Positions 28,670-38,264 are shown, counted from the first letter of the stretch. The stretch is DNA of 64,000 nucleotides from VAZQ01 sp035300505 (GCA_035300505.1 DATGVJ010000374.1:1-64000), one strand, 5' to 3'. Numbers and translations are program-made. The notes: generated by a model from the letters alone, not told the origin.

Positions 28670-29871
28670 GGGGAGAGGGAACAGATCGAGCGTGCCTCAT
28701 TCAGGGCCCGCCGCAATATCAGCGTGTACAAGACCAATACTGCGATGAGACCGACGGGCAGGCTGGTCGCGCCCGCAATGCCGCGCGCCAACAGAGGAGA
28801 TGCCCAAGCGAGTGCCAGTCCGCTGATTTCGTAACTTTGAAATCCATGGTTCAGGCCATGCCGGACAAAAAACACGATGGCGACGCCGAGTACTGCGAAG
28901 TCATAGTCGAGCACATAGGGCGGGGTGAGAAGACAGCTGCAGGCAAAGGCTGCTGCCTTGAGATCATCGGCTGCACGTGAGCGCCAGAGCCAAGCCAAGC
29001 CCGCCGCAACGGCGACCAGGAGAGCGCCGTGCAGCACGTAAGCCGTCTCAACGCCGGCGCCCAACATGCGGGCGGCCGCGAAGATGCTTTGCATCTTGTG
29101 CCAGCCCGGACCGCCGCCTTCGAGCACGATAAATCGCGTGATCGCCAACGCGTCAATGAACGTGCGCCACACTTCCGGACCGAACAACAACAACGTCAGC
29201 GCGCACGTGGCGCATAGCGTCGCAGTCGCCGCCGCGATGACTGTCCAACGCCCAGTCAGCAGCAGGACGAGCGGATATAGGATTCCGAGTTGCGGCTTGT
29301 AGGCGAGAAGACCAATGAGCGCGCCGGCCACGATCGGTCGACGGTCGAGTAGAACAAGGCTGCCTCCGATGAGCGCCGCCGACAGGAATCCATTCTGCCC
29401 GTGGCCAAGATTGACGAAGACGGCCGGGAAGGCGAGCCCGACTAACATTGTCTCAGGCCGCGGAAGAACGGCGCGCATCATTGCAAGAAAAGCCGACAAC
29501 GTGAGCGCCATCCAGATCGCCAGCGACCATGCATAGGGAATGAGTGCGAGGCCAGCCGCAATAACGAGAAAGAGCGGTGGATAGTGCCAGCCGTAGTGCG
29601 GCACGTCGCGACCGCCGAACACATCCCTTTCAGCGACGTGCTGGCGTGCAAGGTCATAGGGTGCTGACGGCTCCCCAGCCAGCACCAATTTTCCCGCCGC
29701 CCAGACATTCGTGAAGTCGGTCCCGATCGGATTTCCAAAGCGGTCGATCATCCCGTCGGCAAGCGCGATCCAGACAATAGCGATGATGAGCGGCATGCCG
29801 ATCATCATGCCGGTATAGACGTAAAGGCGCTCCCGTGTGAGCCAGGAGCCTGATTGGATTGCCTGCCACAT
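28633..29871 (-). CDS. DUF2029 (GT87-like) membrane glycosyltransferase family protein
   Basis: About 412 residues from the ATG at 29871; a GTG at 29958 adds 29 residues without family resemblance. It has about ten hydrophobic helices. The luminal motif 'GTDFTNVWAAGKLVLAGEPS' with 'YDLARQHVAERDVF' and 'YPPLFLVIAAGLALIPY' is diagnostic of the DUF2029 family of polyprenyl-phosphate-sugar-dependent mannosyltransferase-like proteins. The last residues (PAEVGYIRLPPS) are encoded by a palindromic repeat, so the natural C terminus may have been altered by repeat insertion. Confidence 0.85.
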   Translation of the reverse strand: MWQAIQSGSWLTRERLYVYTGMMIGMPLIIAIVWIALADGMIDRFGNPIGTDFTNVWAAGKLVLAGEPSAPYDLARQHVAERDVFGGRDVPHYGWHYPPLFLVIAAGLALIPYAWSLAIWMALTLSAFLAMMRAVLPRPETMLVGLAFPAVFVNLGHGQNGFLSAALIGGSLVLLDRRPIVAGALIGLLAYKPQLGILYPLVLLLTGRWTVIAAATATLCATCALTLLLFGPEVWRTFIDALAITRFIVLEGGGPGWHKMQSIFAAARMLGAGVETAYVLHGALLVAVAAGLAWLWRSRAADDLKAAAFACSCLLTPPYVLDYDFAVLGVAIVFFVRHGLNHGFQSYEISGLALAWASPLLARGIAGATSLPVGLIAVLVLYTLILRRALNEARSICSLSPAEVGYIRLPPS

Positions 29872-29954
29872 GCAAAAACGGTCCGATTGCGACGTGAAAA
29901 CATAACGGTACTGCAGTTGCACTAAGGTAACGTAAAGGAATTCTTCACGCGCGC

Positions 29955-30290
29955 TCACCTCCGTGATTGCTCGAACCGTCGCAGGTCTGGTGGCGCTTGG
30001 CCCGCACGTGTCGGCATCAACATGCGTTCGCCGCTGAGGAAATAATCTTGGTTACCGATCCGAACCTGGTGTTCCTCTTCGCGCAAATCGTTTCTAGCCA
30101 TTCGGGAGTTTTGCGGACATATCCCGCTTGATAGTCCACGGGGAAATGAGCGCATTGTCGATGACCGTGATCTCGTTGTGCAGGAGATCGCGTTTGGTCT
30201 TGTCGAGATAGAGGCGTTCCTTGACGATGGTCTAGCTATCGCGGTGAAACGGCATGCCGCTTGAGTCATAGCTGCGTGGCCCACGGATCG
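29955..30290 (-). pseudogene. decayed gene of an unrecognised conserved family
   Basis: Reading the minus strand gives 'RSYDSSGMPFHRDS', an amber stop, 'TIVKERLYLDKTKRDLLHNE', 'ITVIDNALISPWTIKRD', a second amber stop, then 'VRIGNQDYFLSGERMLMPTR' in another frame. The pattern resembles the C-terminal part of conserved exported hypotheticals of Rhizobiales, but I cannot name a function. At least two in-frame stops and a frame change make it non-functional. Confidence 0.65.
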
Positions 30291-30299
30291 TTCGTGTCT

Positions 30300-30800
30300 C
30301 GACGGCGTTGCCAGCGGCCGGTCATGGATTGCCATTCGGTTTGCCAGCCGTTCAACCGTATCGCCTTCCGCAACCGTCACGACCTTGAGGCGGTTCGGTT
30401 TGGAAGAATTGCTCTCTGCCGGGCTCATGCGGCGGAAGGTACCCACCGTGCCGCGAAAGCCCCGATCGACATCCGTGGTCAAGCGTGTTTAGCTGCAAAG
30501 ATGGTCCGGTCGTTCGGACGCACTGACCAGTTTGTCGACCGTATCGCGAATGAGCGTATCCGGTCGCGGGTCTTCATAGACGCCGTTATACGCGCCAACG
30601 ATTCGCTGATGCTCGCGGACCGTCGCCGACACGGTTAAGGCAGGTGGCGGCGGGGCAGGTTTCGGCGTCTCAGCGACTGTGGCTTTCCGGTCCGGAATGG
30701 CCGCAGAAAAGCAGCCGCCAAGCATGAGGGGGAGCATGAGCGCAAGCGCGATGGAACCCACACCCTTTCGGCAACCAAACTGTTCAGCGGTCACGATATC
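30300..30800 (-). pseudogene. internally deleted M48-type metalloprotease
   Basis: The N-terminal part (30489 to about 30800) has a lipobox-like 'MLPLMLGGC' and 'REHQRIVGAYNGVYEDPRPD', typical of the start of a periplasmic M48 protease. After a stop, 'GTVGTFRRMSPAES' and 'KVVTVAEGDTVERLANRM' match the C-terminal end of the same family. The whole catalytic core, including HEXXH, is missing, so a large internal deletion has occurred. Confidence 0.7.
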
Positions 30801-31283
30801 GGAACCGGGACCATCTTCCAGGATGCGAACGTCAAGGTCACAGCCGTCGAGAATACGCACTTCAATTTTCCGCCCGGGAGCCCCGCGTATGGAAAATACA
30901 AATCATACGCCTACCGATTTGACACAGTCGACCGGTCGGTCGTCTTTACCGGCGACACCGGCCCTAGCGATGCTATTGCGCAACTCGCCAAAGACGCCGA
31001 TTTGCTGATCTCCGAGGTGACCAACCCGGTCGATGAATATAAAGGGCAACTGATCAAGGCCGGCCGCTGGCAGCTCATGACCCCGCAAGAACAGGCGGGG
31101 TATATCCGCCACCACATCGAGGAACACCTGTTGCCCGATGAACTCGGAAAATTGGCGGCCCGCGCCAATGTCAAGACCGTGGTGCTGACACACCTAAATG
31201 ACGATTACATTCCCTTTGCCGAGATGGTGAAGAAACACTTCTCCGGCCAAGTCCTCATTGCAAAGGACTTGATGGAATTTTGA
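30768..31283 (+). pseudogene. C-terminal part of a metallo-beta-lactamase-fold hydrolase
   Basis: An open frame reads 'LFSGHDIGTGTIFQDANVKV', 'TAVENTHF', 'YRFDTVDRSVVFTGDTGPSD', 'LAKDADLLISEV' and ends in 'VVLTHLNDD...KDLMEF'. 'FTGDTGPSD' and 'LTHL' are late metal-binding motifs of the fold. The N-terminal half with HXHXDH is absent, and the frame begins inside sequence that on the other strand belongs to the M48 remnant, so the junction near 30780 is a rearrangement point. Confidence 0.75.
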
Positions 31284-31344
31284 TGGCGGCTTTCGAGGTC
31301 GAGCAAGCGGCGCAAGTTCATTCGCTTGTGTACAATGGGCTCGA

Positions 31345-31926
31345 CTACGGGCGTCGGCAGGCGCGGGCCTTAACGGTGCACTCGCCATTGCGACAGACAT
31401 TGGTGCGACCGACCGTCACGTTTATCCCATAGTCTTCGCCGTGCGCGGAACGAACGGCTTGCTGCCAGCTCTCCTCGGCACCTTTTTTCGTCGCCGCCGA
31501 GGCGGAGATATAAGGGGTGCAGTAGGCCGTAGCAAACTTTTCGATCCCGAATCCTCCAGCCGCATAGCCGGCTAACCCCAGAATGACGACGACGCCCAGG
31601 AAGCGCCACACGCGCGCGGGTTCCGGTGCCGGCCCATAAGCATTGGGCCCAGGCATGCCACGGCGATAAAGAACGCGCATGCTTCCGAACAATTTCCAGC
31701 CACTGTACCCGAGGTCATGAGCCCGCTGGGCTCCAATTGCCTGCAGGCTCACGAGACCCGTCAAGGAGAAGATGGCATAGATCCAAACAGCTGCGCCGTA
31801 ACCCAAGCCCATCGCGGCAATGCCGACGAAAATGCCCGAGGTGATCGCAGCCAGCCATCCCAATATTCCGATCCACAATTCAGCACGCGTGATGCGGCCT
31901 CGAAAGGAAAACAGGATGCCGATCAC
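31345..31926 (-). CDS. DUF805-family membrane protein
   Basis: 193 residues, GTG start with GGAGG upstream. The N-terminal 'LFSFRGRITRAELWIGIL' and 'RAHDLGYSGWKL' are DUF805 hallmarks, with three or four helices. The C-terminal part after 'GIEKFATAYCTPYIS' is a soluble extension containing two cysteines (NVCRNGEC) likely outside the membrane. Function unknown. Confidence 0.82.
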   Translation of the reverse strand: MIGILFSFRGRITRAELWIGILGWLAAITSGIFVGIAAMGLGYGAAVWIYAIFSLTGLVSLQAIGAQRAHDLGYSGWKLFGSMRVLYRRGMPGPNAYGPAPEPARVWRFLGVVVILGLAGYAAGGFGIEKFATAYCTPYISASAATKKGAEESWQQAVRSAHGEDYGINVTVGRTNVCRNGECTVKARACRRP

Positions 31927-32207
31927 GCTGCACCTCCGTCGCCAGGACCAAACGCAGAAAGTTGCGTTATCGGTCGGTGCGTTGCCGGGTCGCCACTATA
32001 TAACCGATTCGGGCTATTTTTGCCTCGCTATGGTTAGGCCGAGAGCCGGCAGGCACGGGATCATGCCAACATAGAGAAAGTTCTGAGTTCTGGAAGCGCG
32101 CGCAAATATGGTCCGCAGTGCCCTCGATAACAAGCGTCAAAGCGTGTATGCTGCGCAGGTCGCCTACCAAAGATATACACACATTTGCCGCTTTCCGGGG
32201 GAGTTCG

Positions 32208-35200
32208 ATGCGTCGTGTTAAAGCAATCTTGACCGCAGCGCTTTTTTTAATCGCGAGCCCGCTCGCGCACAGTCAGCCAGATCCGCTTCGCATCTTTGAT
32301 GGCCTGTGGAGTTCGATCAATTCTCCCGGATTGCAGGTGATCTTCAATCGGGTGAGTGCCGATCAGCGAGAAGCAAGTCTGTCCTTTGGACATGCTTCCA
32401 TCAGCCTTTCGAATGGCCGCGACAATTCCAATCTTAAGGTCTCCGGCGAAGGCTTCGATTGTTACTATTATGTTGCTGAGGACGTGACGCGCGTCCGAAT
32501 GACCTGGGATTTGAAGAGCGGGCCTGGTGTCTGCCCGCCTTTGACGGTTTTTGAGAGAGCTGCGCCCCCACCTGAAAATAATGATGTTGCCGTTGCCGAG
32601 TGTGACCGGTTGGCAGCATCCCCCTTCGATCATCTTCGGCCTCCGGGAATTCCAGGGGTTCTTATTGATCGGATTGATGCCTCCCGGGCCGTACCAGCCT
32701 GTCAGGCGGCCGCGGCCGCCCGCCCTGACGACGGCCGGTTGATACTTCAGCTTGGTCGCGCCCTTTACCGCGTCGGCGGCATTGCCGAAAGGGAAGCCGC
32801 ACGCCTGTACAAGGTTGCCGCTGACCAGGGCCACGCAGTCGCGCAAAACAATCTCGGCGTTCTTTATGCGAACGGCCGCAGCGGCCTCCCCAATGACGAC
32901 CGCGAGGCCGCACGCCTCTCCAAGCTCGCTGCTGACCAAGGCTTTGCAATCGCGCAATATGGTCTCGGTACTTTTTATGCAACCGGCCGCGGCGGCCTCC
33001 CAAAGGATGACCAAGAGGCCGCACGCCTTTACAGGCTCGCCGCCGACCAGGGCTACGCGGTCGCGCAGTACACTCTCGGTGTTTTCCATGCGAACGGGCG
33101 CGGCGGCCTCTCCAAGGATGACACCGAGACCGCACGCCTCTACAAGCTCGCTGCTAACCAAGGCAACGCTCTTGCGCAAGTCAACCTCGGTGTTTTCTAT
33201 GCGAATGGCCGAGGTGGCCTCACCAAGGATGACACCGAGGCCGCACGCCTCTACAGGCTCGCCGCTGACCAAGGCAACGCTCTGGCGCAAGTCAACCTCG
33301 GTGTCTTCCATGCGAACGGCCGCGGCGGCATCCCCAAAGATGACCGTGAGGCCGCACGCCTCTACAAGCTCGCCGCTGACCAAGGCAATGCGTTCGCGCA
33401 AGCAAATCTCGGACTTTTCCATGCGAACAGCCGAGGTGGGCTCCCCAAGGATGACCACGAGGCCGCGCGCCTTTACAAGCTCGCTGCTGACCAAGGCAAT
33501 GCGTTCGCGCAAGCCAACCTCGGTGTTTTCCATGCGAACAGCCGAGGTGGGCTCCCCAAGGATGACCACGCGGCTGCACGCCTCTACAAGCTCGCCGCCG
33601 ACCAGGGCAACGCGTTCGCGCAAGGCAACCTCGGTATTTTCTACGCGAACGGGCGCGGCGGCCTGCCCAAGGATGACCGCGAGGCCGCACGCCTCTACAA
33701 GCTTGCCGCCGACCAAGGCAACGTGTTCGCGCAGTCCAATCTCGCTATTATTTATGAAATCGGGCTGGGCGGCGTCTCCAAAGATGCGGGTGAGGGGGCA
33801 CGCCTCAACAACCTCGCCGCCTCCCAGGACAACGCGCCGGCGCAACAGCTGCCAGCGCCAAAATTTGAAACGGAGCCATTTTCCGGCAGCGAGTTGCTCA
33901 ACGGCAAACGGATTGCCGAACAAGAATGCGCAAATCTTGCGGGAGCAGTCTGGGTCGTCGTGGACCGAAAAGGAGAGTGCATTCGCTATTATCACACAAG
34001 TGCTGGCTCCGGCGCGGACGTGCTGATCTTCCTGACCATCGATATGGTTTCCGTAAACGGGCGGGGCGAGGCAAAGCCGCACGAAATTTATTTGCGGCAG
34101 ACCCCGGCAAATCTCAAGAACGGCAGCGCGAGCTGGTCAAGGGCTCTTGCGCTGCCCTATGTGCATCTGGCGCGTCCGGGCACAGAAGGGTCTTCGGGCG
34201 AACATAACCAGAGGCGAACCCCACGCGAGATCGAGCTGATTTCGGCAGCGATCGATGCGATCAAGTTGCGACACAACTATGCACGCATCCATATCGCCGC
34301 CTACGACGCGGGCGCACATGCGGCGGCGGTTCTCCTGGCGAAGCGCAGCGACCTTGGTTGCGTGGTGCTTGCCTCAGGCATGGTCTCGCTGCGAAGCCTT
34401 CTCGCAGAACAGGGTCGCGCCATTGACTTCACAGGTCACAAGACTGCGATTGATCCTATCACGCTCGTCGATCGTATCGCCAAGCGGCCGGACCTGCGCA
34501 TTTTCGTTGTGACGGACCCCGACGATCTCGTCATCTCGGCGCGCTCGCAAACAATCTATGCCAAGCGTCTTGCAGCTGCAGGTCTGCCGGTCCGGCAAAT
34601 CTTTACGGCCGCTTCCGGCTACAGCGCCCACGGTTTGTTCGAGCCAGCACGCCAAATCGCTGCGAACTGCGCCAAGGGAATGGCCGACGATGCAATCGTT
34701 GCTTCGATTCAAAAAAAACTGCCCGAAACGCCCCCCGACGCCGACGACCCGCCATTGCACGGCACCGACGTCATAAGCCGCGGGGTCAAGCTTAATGAGG
34801 CGCAATGCAAGAAGCTCGGTATGGCGCTTTGGGTGCATGCCGAGGGCCGCGATTTTTGCGTGCGGTATTGGCTCTCCACGGTGGGCGGCTCCAAGGATGA
34901 GGCGGAAATATATTTTCACGGAGACCTCGGCGATCCCAAGAAACCGCTCGGGGCGCTCAGTGCTCCCGCGGCGCGAATGACCTCCGGTGGTTTGCAGCGG
35001 GAGGCCCACGGCTGGTCACGGTCGTTCGGCGGCCCCTATGCGGAGGTTGGACGACTTGGCGCGTTGGGTTCCTCCGGAGTCCATCTCCATGAGCGTCGTA
35101 CGCTGCTCGAGGTCCGCGTCGCGATGGCCGCGCTCGACGGCCTAAAAGAGCGACATCGGTTCAAACGATTTCACCTGGTGGGCCAGTCCGGAGGCGGACA

Positions 35201-35654
35201 CACGGTTGCGGCGCTGACCCAGTTGAGAAATGACATCGGCTGCGCCGTCATGGCGTCCGGCGCAGTGTCGGTGAAATCGGTGCATCGGGATCGCGGCCTC
35301 CAGGCGGGACCATTGATCAAGTCGCTCTACGACCCCATCGATCATGTTGCGAAGATGCAGGATCAGGCGGGGCGGCGCATGGTTGTCCTGGCGGATCCAG
35401 ACGACCGCATCGTTTCCGCACGCTCGCAGCGGGAGTTCGTCGATCGCGTCCGGTCCCGCGGACTGCCGATCCTGCACATTACGGCGGCCGCCGGCGATGA
35501 AGACCATCACGGGCTGGCATCGATCGGCAGGCGTCTGGTTGCGGATTGCGCCAAAGGTGTCGATGATGAGGTGTTGATCAAGCGTTACCAGGACAAGGTA
35601 GCGCCAGCGCTCACCCCTTCTTCGCCACCGGCACCGGCACGCCGGCAATCTTGA
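32208..35654 (+). CDS. secreted Sel1-repeat protein fused to two alpha/beta-hydrolase domains
   Basis: 1148 residues from the ATG at 32208, preceded by GGGGGAG. Signal peptide to about LAHSQ; an N-terminal domain to residue about 180; nine 37-residue Sel1-type repeats (residues about 210-542; consensus AQxNLGVFxANGRGGLPKDD, then xEAARLYKLAADQGN); then two homologous alpha/beta-hydrolase-like domains, about 565-860 and 865-1140. The second has a full triad candidate: S994 in GQSGGG, D1063/D1065 in ADPDD, H1100/H1101 in EDHHG. The first has Asp 700 at the nucleophile position (AYDAG) and keeps DPDD and AHG. Function is not known; I infer a periplasmic or exported esterase-like enzyme with a protein-binding solenoid. 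Confidence 0.85.
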   Translation: MRRVKAILTAALFLIASPLAHSQPDPLRIFDGLWSSINSPGLQVIFNRVSADQREASLSFGHASISLSNGRDNSNLKVSGEGFDCYYYVAEDVTRVRMTWDLKSGPGVCPPLTVFERAAPPPENNDVAVAECDRLAASPFDHLRPPGIPGVLIDRIDASRAVPACQAAAAARPDDGRLILQLGRALYRVGGIAEREAARLYKVAADQGHAVAQNNLGVLYANGRSGLPNDDREAARLSKLAADQGFAIAQYGLGTFYATGRGGLPKDDQEAARLYRLAADQGYAVAQYTLGVFHANGRGGLSKDDTETARLYKLAANQGNALAQVNLGVFYANGRGGLTKDDTEAARLYRLAADQGNALAQVNLGVFHANGRGGIPKDDREAARLYKLAADQGNAFAQANLGLFHANSRGGLPKDDHEAARLYKLAADQGNAFAQANLGVFHANSRGGLPKDDHAAARLYKLAADQGNAFAQGNLGIFYANGRGGLPKDDREAARLYKLAADQGNVFAQSNLAIIYEIGLGGVSKDAGEGARLNNLAASQDNAPAQQLPAPKFETEPFSGSELLNGKRIAEQECANLAGAVWVVVDRKGECIRYYHTSAGSGADVLIFLTIDMVSVNGRGEAKPHEIYLRQTPANLKNGSASWSRALALPYVHLARPGTEGSSGEHNQRRTPREIELISAAIDAIKLRHNYARIHIAAYDAGAHAAAVLLAKRSDLGCVVLASGMVSLRSLLAEQGRAIDFTGHKTAIDPITLVDRIAKRPDLRIFVVTDPDDLVISARSQTIYAKRLAAAGLPVRQIFTAASGYSAHGLFEPARQIAANCAKGMADDAIVASIQKKLPETPPDADDPPLHGTDVISRGVKLNEAQCKKLGMALWVHAEGRDFCVRYWLSTVGGSKDEAEIYFHGDLGDPKKPLGALSAPAARMTSGGLQREAHGWSRSFGGPYAEVGRLGALGSSGVHLHERRTLLEVRVAMAALDGLKERHRFKRFHLVGQSGGGHTVAALTQLRNDIGCAVMASGAVSVKSVHRDRGLQAGPLIKSLYDPIDHVAKMQDQAGRRMVVLADPDDRIVSARSQREFVDRVRSRGLPILHITAAAGDEDHHGLASIGRRLVADCAKGVDDEVLIKRYQDKVAPALTPSSPPAPARRQS
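32835..33833 (+). repeat. nine tandem 111-base repeats in the Sel1 gene
   Basis: Nine in-frame units without gaps. Units 4-8 are very similar at DNA level, showing recent expansion or homogenisation; units 1, 2 and 9 have diverged. Unit length is 37 residues, one more than the common 36-residue Sel1 repeat. Confidence 0.9.
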
Positions 35655-36612
35655 CCTTCACGGCGCCGACATAGTTCCAGTTGGTGTAGTAGAGCGTCTT
35701 CCAGTCGTCGCCGCCGAAGGCGATGTTGGTGGTCTCAGGGCGCCCATGCACGATGCGGCCGAGTTTCTTGCCCTTGGGGTCGAGAATGTAGATTCCGCCC
35801 GACCCGCCGCAATAGACGTTGCCCGCAACGTCGACTTTCAAGCCGTCGGGACCGCCGGGTTCTGGACCGCGCAGGTCGGCAAAAACACGATCGGTCTGTT
35901 TGGCCAAAAGGCCATTGGGCAAAACGTCGAACGCGCGGATGAGCCCGCGCCGGAAATCCGTGATGTACATCACGCTCTCGTCCGGTGAAAACGCAAGCCC
36001 ATTCGGAAACACGAAGTCGTTCGCCAGCAAGGTCATGGTTCCGAGGTCCGCCGATACCCGATAGACGCCCGGGAACCCGATGTCCCATTGCTCGGGCATC
36101 GCGTTCAACGGATCGGTGAAATAGATCGCGCCGTCCGATTTCACGATGACGTCGTTTGGGATGTTGAGCTGCTTGCCCTGGAAGCTGCCGGAGATCACCG
36201 TGATGCTGCCATCGGCTTCGCGCCGCGTGATCCGCCGCGTCACGCGTTCGCAGCCGACCAGGCGGCCCTGAAGGTCGCGCGTGAGCCCGTTGGTGCGGTT
36301 GACCGGCTCGCGCGCCACCGAGGCGCCCTGCCCGGGCACATATTTCATCTGTCGATTGTTGTGGATGTCGCTGTAGAGAAGATAGCCGCCTTCCTTCCAC
36401 CAGAGCGGGCCTTCGGTCGGCCCCATGGTGCCGCCGGTGCCTGAGGCGAGTTCCTCAATCGGCTCGGACGTGGCGATGATGCTGTCGAGTTCCGGAGCAA
36501 ATTTTTCGATCCGCTTTGCCGTCTGCGCGGACGCGCGCGACCCGCCAACCGCAAGACCGGCCGCCGACATCGCCAGCATGTGCCGCCGCGAAATGTCGGA
36601 TTGTTTAGCCAT
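35611..36612 (-). CDS. Tat-exported SMP-30/gluconolactonase-family protein
   Basis: 333 residues from the ATG at 36612, with GGGAGGAAACG upstream. A twin-arginine signal (ISRRHMLAMSAAGLAVGG) indicates folded export. The six-bladed propeller carries the family signature: metal-ligand Glu in 'GPTEGPLWW', 'NIPNDVIVKSDGAIYFTDP' (Asn/Asp ligands) and 'FPNGLAFSPDESVMYITD', plus 'GGPDGLKVDVAGNVY'. Family enzymes open sugar or aromatic lactones. Its 3' end overlaps that of the convergent Sel1 gene by 44 bases. Confidence 0.9.
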   Translation of the reverse strand: MAKQSDISRRHMLAMSAAGLAVGGSRASAQTAKRIEKFAPELDSIIATSEPIEELASGTGGTMGPTEGPLWWKEGGYLLYSDIHNNRQMKYVPGQGASVAREPVNRTNGLTRDLQGRLVGCERVTRRITRREADGSITVISGSFQGKQLNIPNDVIVKSDGAIYFTDPLNAMPEQWDIGFPGVYRVSADLGTMTLLANDFVFPNGLAFSPDESVMYITDFRRGLIRAFDVLPNGLLAKQTDRVFADLRGPEPGGPDGLKVDVAGNVYCGGSGGIYILDPKGKKLGRIVHGRPETTNIAFGGDDWKTLYYTNWNYVGAVKVKIAGVPVPVAKKG

Positions 36613-36681
36613 CGTTTCCTCCCTTGGGTTCACCTCTTATTCTACGCGGAGGATACCCCAAAAAACCATTGGCCGCTGGTA

Positions 36682-38052
36682 TTAACGCGCCGCCAACATG
36701 GTTTTCGATGTGCGGTTTTCATCATCATCGTCGGATGGATGCAGCCTCCGCGGGTGGGTTGTGGCTCGGCCAAGCGCCTCCAGCCGGGTCCGCACCAAGG
36801 CAATGTGGTCGCGCAGGATGTAGAGCTGGCTGACAAAGCCCGGCGGCAGCTTGATGTGATTGGCTTGCTGCTCGAGCCGATCGAGTTGCGCCGCCAATTG
36901 CAGGTCATTGCGGTTGACGCCGGTGCGCTCCATCTCGTCTTCCAACAAACGCAATTCGCCGTAAAGACGCGTGATCTTCGAGCGCATGGCCCAGCCGTAT
37001 AGAGCCGGTGCAATCCGCACCAAGGGATAGAGGACGCCCAGGAGCGGTATGGCAACGATGACCAGCCGCCCGATCAGGGAGGCGGCCCAGAACGGCAGGT
37101 AGTTCTGCAGAATAGGTCTGCCCGATTTGTAAAACTGGAGCGCATCGGCCGCCAGCGGGAGGTCAGTCATCTCGGCGGCGGGAAACTGGCCGGCATGATT
37201 GAAGATGCCCGGCGCCGAATGCACCTGCACCGCGGTCTGCAGCAGCAGAAATTTCAGCGCCGAGTGCAGGTCTTTGCGGACTGCCAGACTGGCCTTCGGC
37301 GCAACCAGCGCGACGTCCGAGGACGGACGGTTGCGGGCGAGGTCGGCGACGCCTTCCGGAACGATCACTTTGCTGAGAAAGGGAAAGAGCGCCACATAGG
37401 CGTCGGCGTTAGGGAAACTGGAGACCGTCACCCGCTCATCGGTGATCAGGCGGGCAATGACGGGCGAGTCGAAAGCGACGAGCAGGATCGCGGCGTCGAT
37501 CTCGCCGGCCAGCAGCTTCTCGCTCGCCACTTGTGTCGTCAAAGGCAGAAGTTCCCCGACCGCATCGGCCATACCGCTGCGTTTGAGAAGTTCCAGCGCC
37601 ACGGCGCGGGTTCCGCTGCCTTCCGGTCCGACCGACACTTTCTTGCCGCGCAGCGCATCGAGCCCGCGGCCGCGCAACTCGCTGCGCAGGAACAGCCAAA
37701 GCGGTTCGTAGAAGACGGTTCCGAGCGCTTCGGCCTCGGGCGACGAGCGCTCGTCGGTAATGCCGCCCTGCAGCAACGCCACACTCACGCCGGACTGGGG
37801 GTCGCGCAGCAACTTTAGATTTTCCAGTGCGCCGCTGGTCGGCACCAGCCGCAGCGTGATGCCATCGCGTGCCAACAGGTCGCGATAGCGCTTGCCGACC
37901 TCGAAATAAGCGCCGCCTTCGGCACCGGTCGCCATGGTGATGACGCGCGGCGGCAGCGTATACCACACCATGAAGGCAGCGCCCGCCATCACGGCCGCCA
38001 CCGCCAGGCTCATGAGGAACCAGCGCGCGCGTGAAAATCCTTTGACAGCCAT
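36682..38052 (-). CDS. TAXI-family TRAP transporter solute-binding protein
   Basis: 456 residues. An N-terminal anchor (WFLMSLAVAAVMAGAAFMVW) precedes the periplasmic fold: 'ITMATGAEGGAYFEVGKRYR', 'LVPTSGALENLKLL', 'VSVGPEGSGTRAVALELL' and 'AILLVAFDSPVIARL'. A second membrane region (LVIVAIPLLGVLYPLVRI) and a cytoplasmic helical tail are unusual for simple binding proteins but known in this subfamily. No DctQ/M-type permease is nearby, so it may be an orphan or a sensor-like variant. Confidence 0.85.
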   Translation of the reverse strand: MAVKGFSRARWFLMSLAVAAVMAGAAFMVWYTLPPRVITMATGAEGGAYFEVGKRYRDLLARDGITLRLVPTSGALENLKLLRDPQSGVSVALLQGGITDERSSPEAEALGTVFYEPLWLFLRSELRGRGLDALRGKKVSVGPEGSGTRAVALELLKRSGMADAVGELLPLTTQVASEKLLAGEIDAAILLVAFDSPVIARLITDERVTVSSFPNADAYVALFPFLSKVIVPEGVADLARNRPSSDVALVAPKASLAVRKDLHSALKFLLLQTAVQVHSAPGIFNHAGQFPAAEMTDLPLAADALQFYKSGRPILQNYLPFWAASLIGRLVIVAIPLLGVLYPLVRIAPALYGWAMRSKITRLYGELRLLEDEMERTGVNRNDLQLAAQLDRLEQQANHIKLPPGFVSQLYILRDHIALVRTRLEALGRATTHPRRLHPSDDDDENRTSKTMLAAR

Positions 38053-38264
38053 ACCAAACCTTGTTTGTGTCCAGTTTCCCCGCGGATGCTCCAGCCCGAG
38101 AAGGACGTTGAAAATGGCGCGAATGCGGCAAACGACCGACGCAGTGCCGGTATGACGCTGCGCTGAGCCGACATCCCATGCAGGCGCAGACGGCGAAGTA
38201 ACAATTTATCGATGTTGCCGACAAGACAGGAATTATCCGCTGCGATCCTCGCACACTACAAGCC

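Noticed and set aside
32835..33833. CRISPR-like array
   Set aside because: The repeats are contiguous 111-base coding units without spacers.
32247..34082. 611-codon open frame antisense to the Sel1 gene, and a 424-codon frame on the plus strand (32752-34026)
   Set aside because: Both are shadows created by the 111-base repeats having no stops in other frames. The Sel1 frame has signal peptide, ribosome site and domain matches; these have none.
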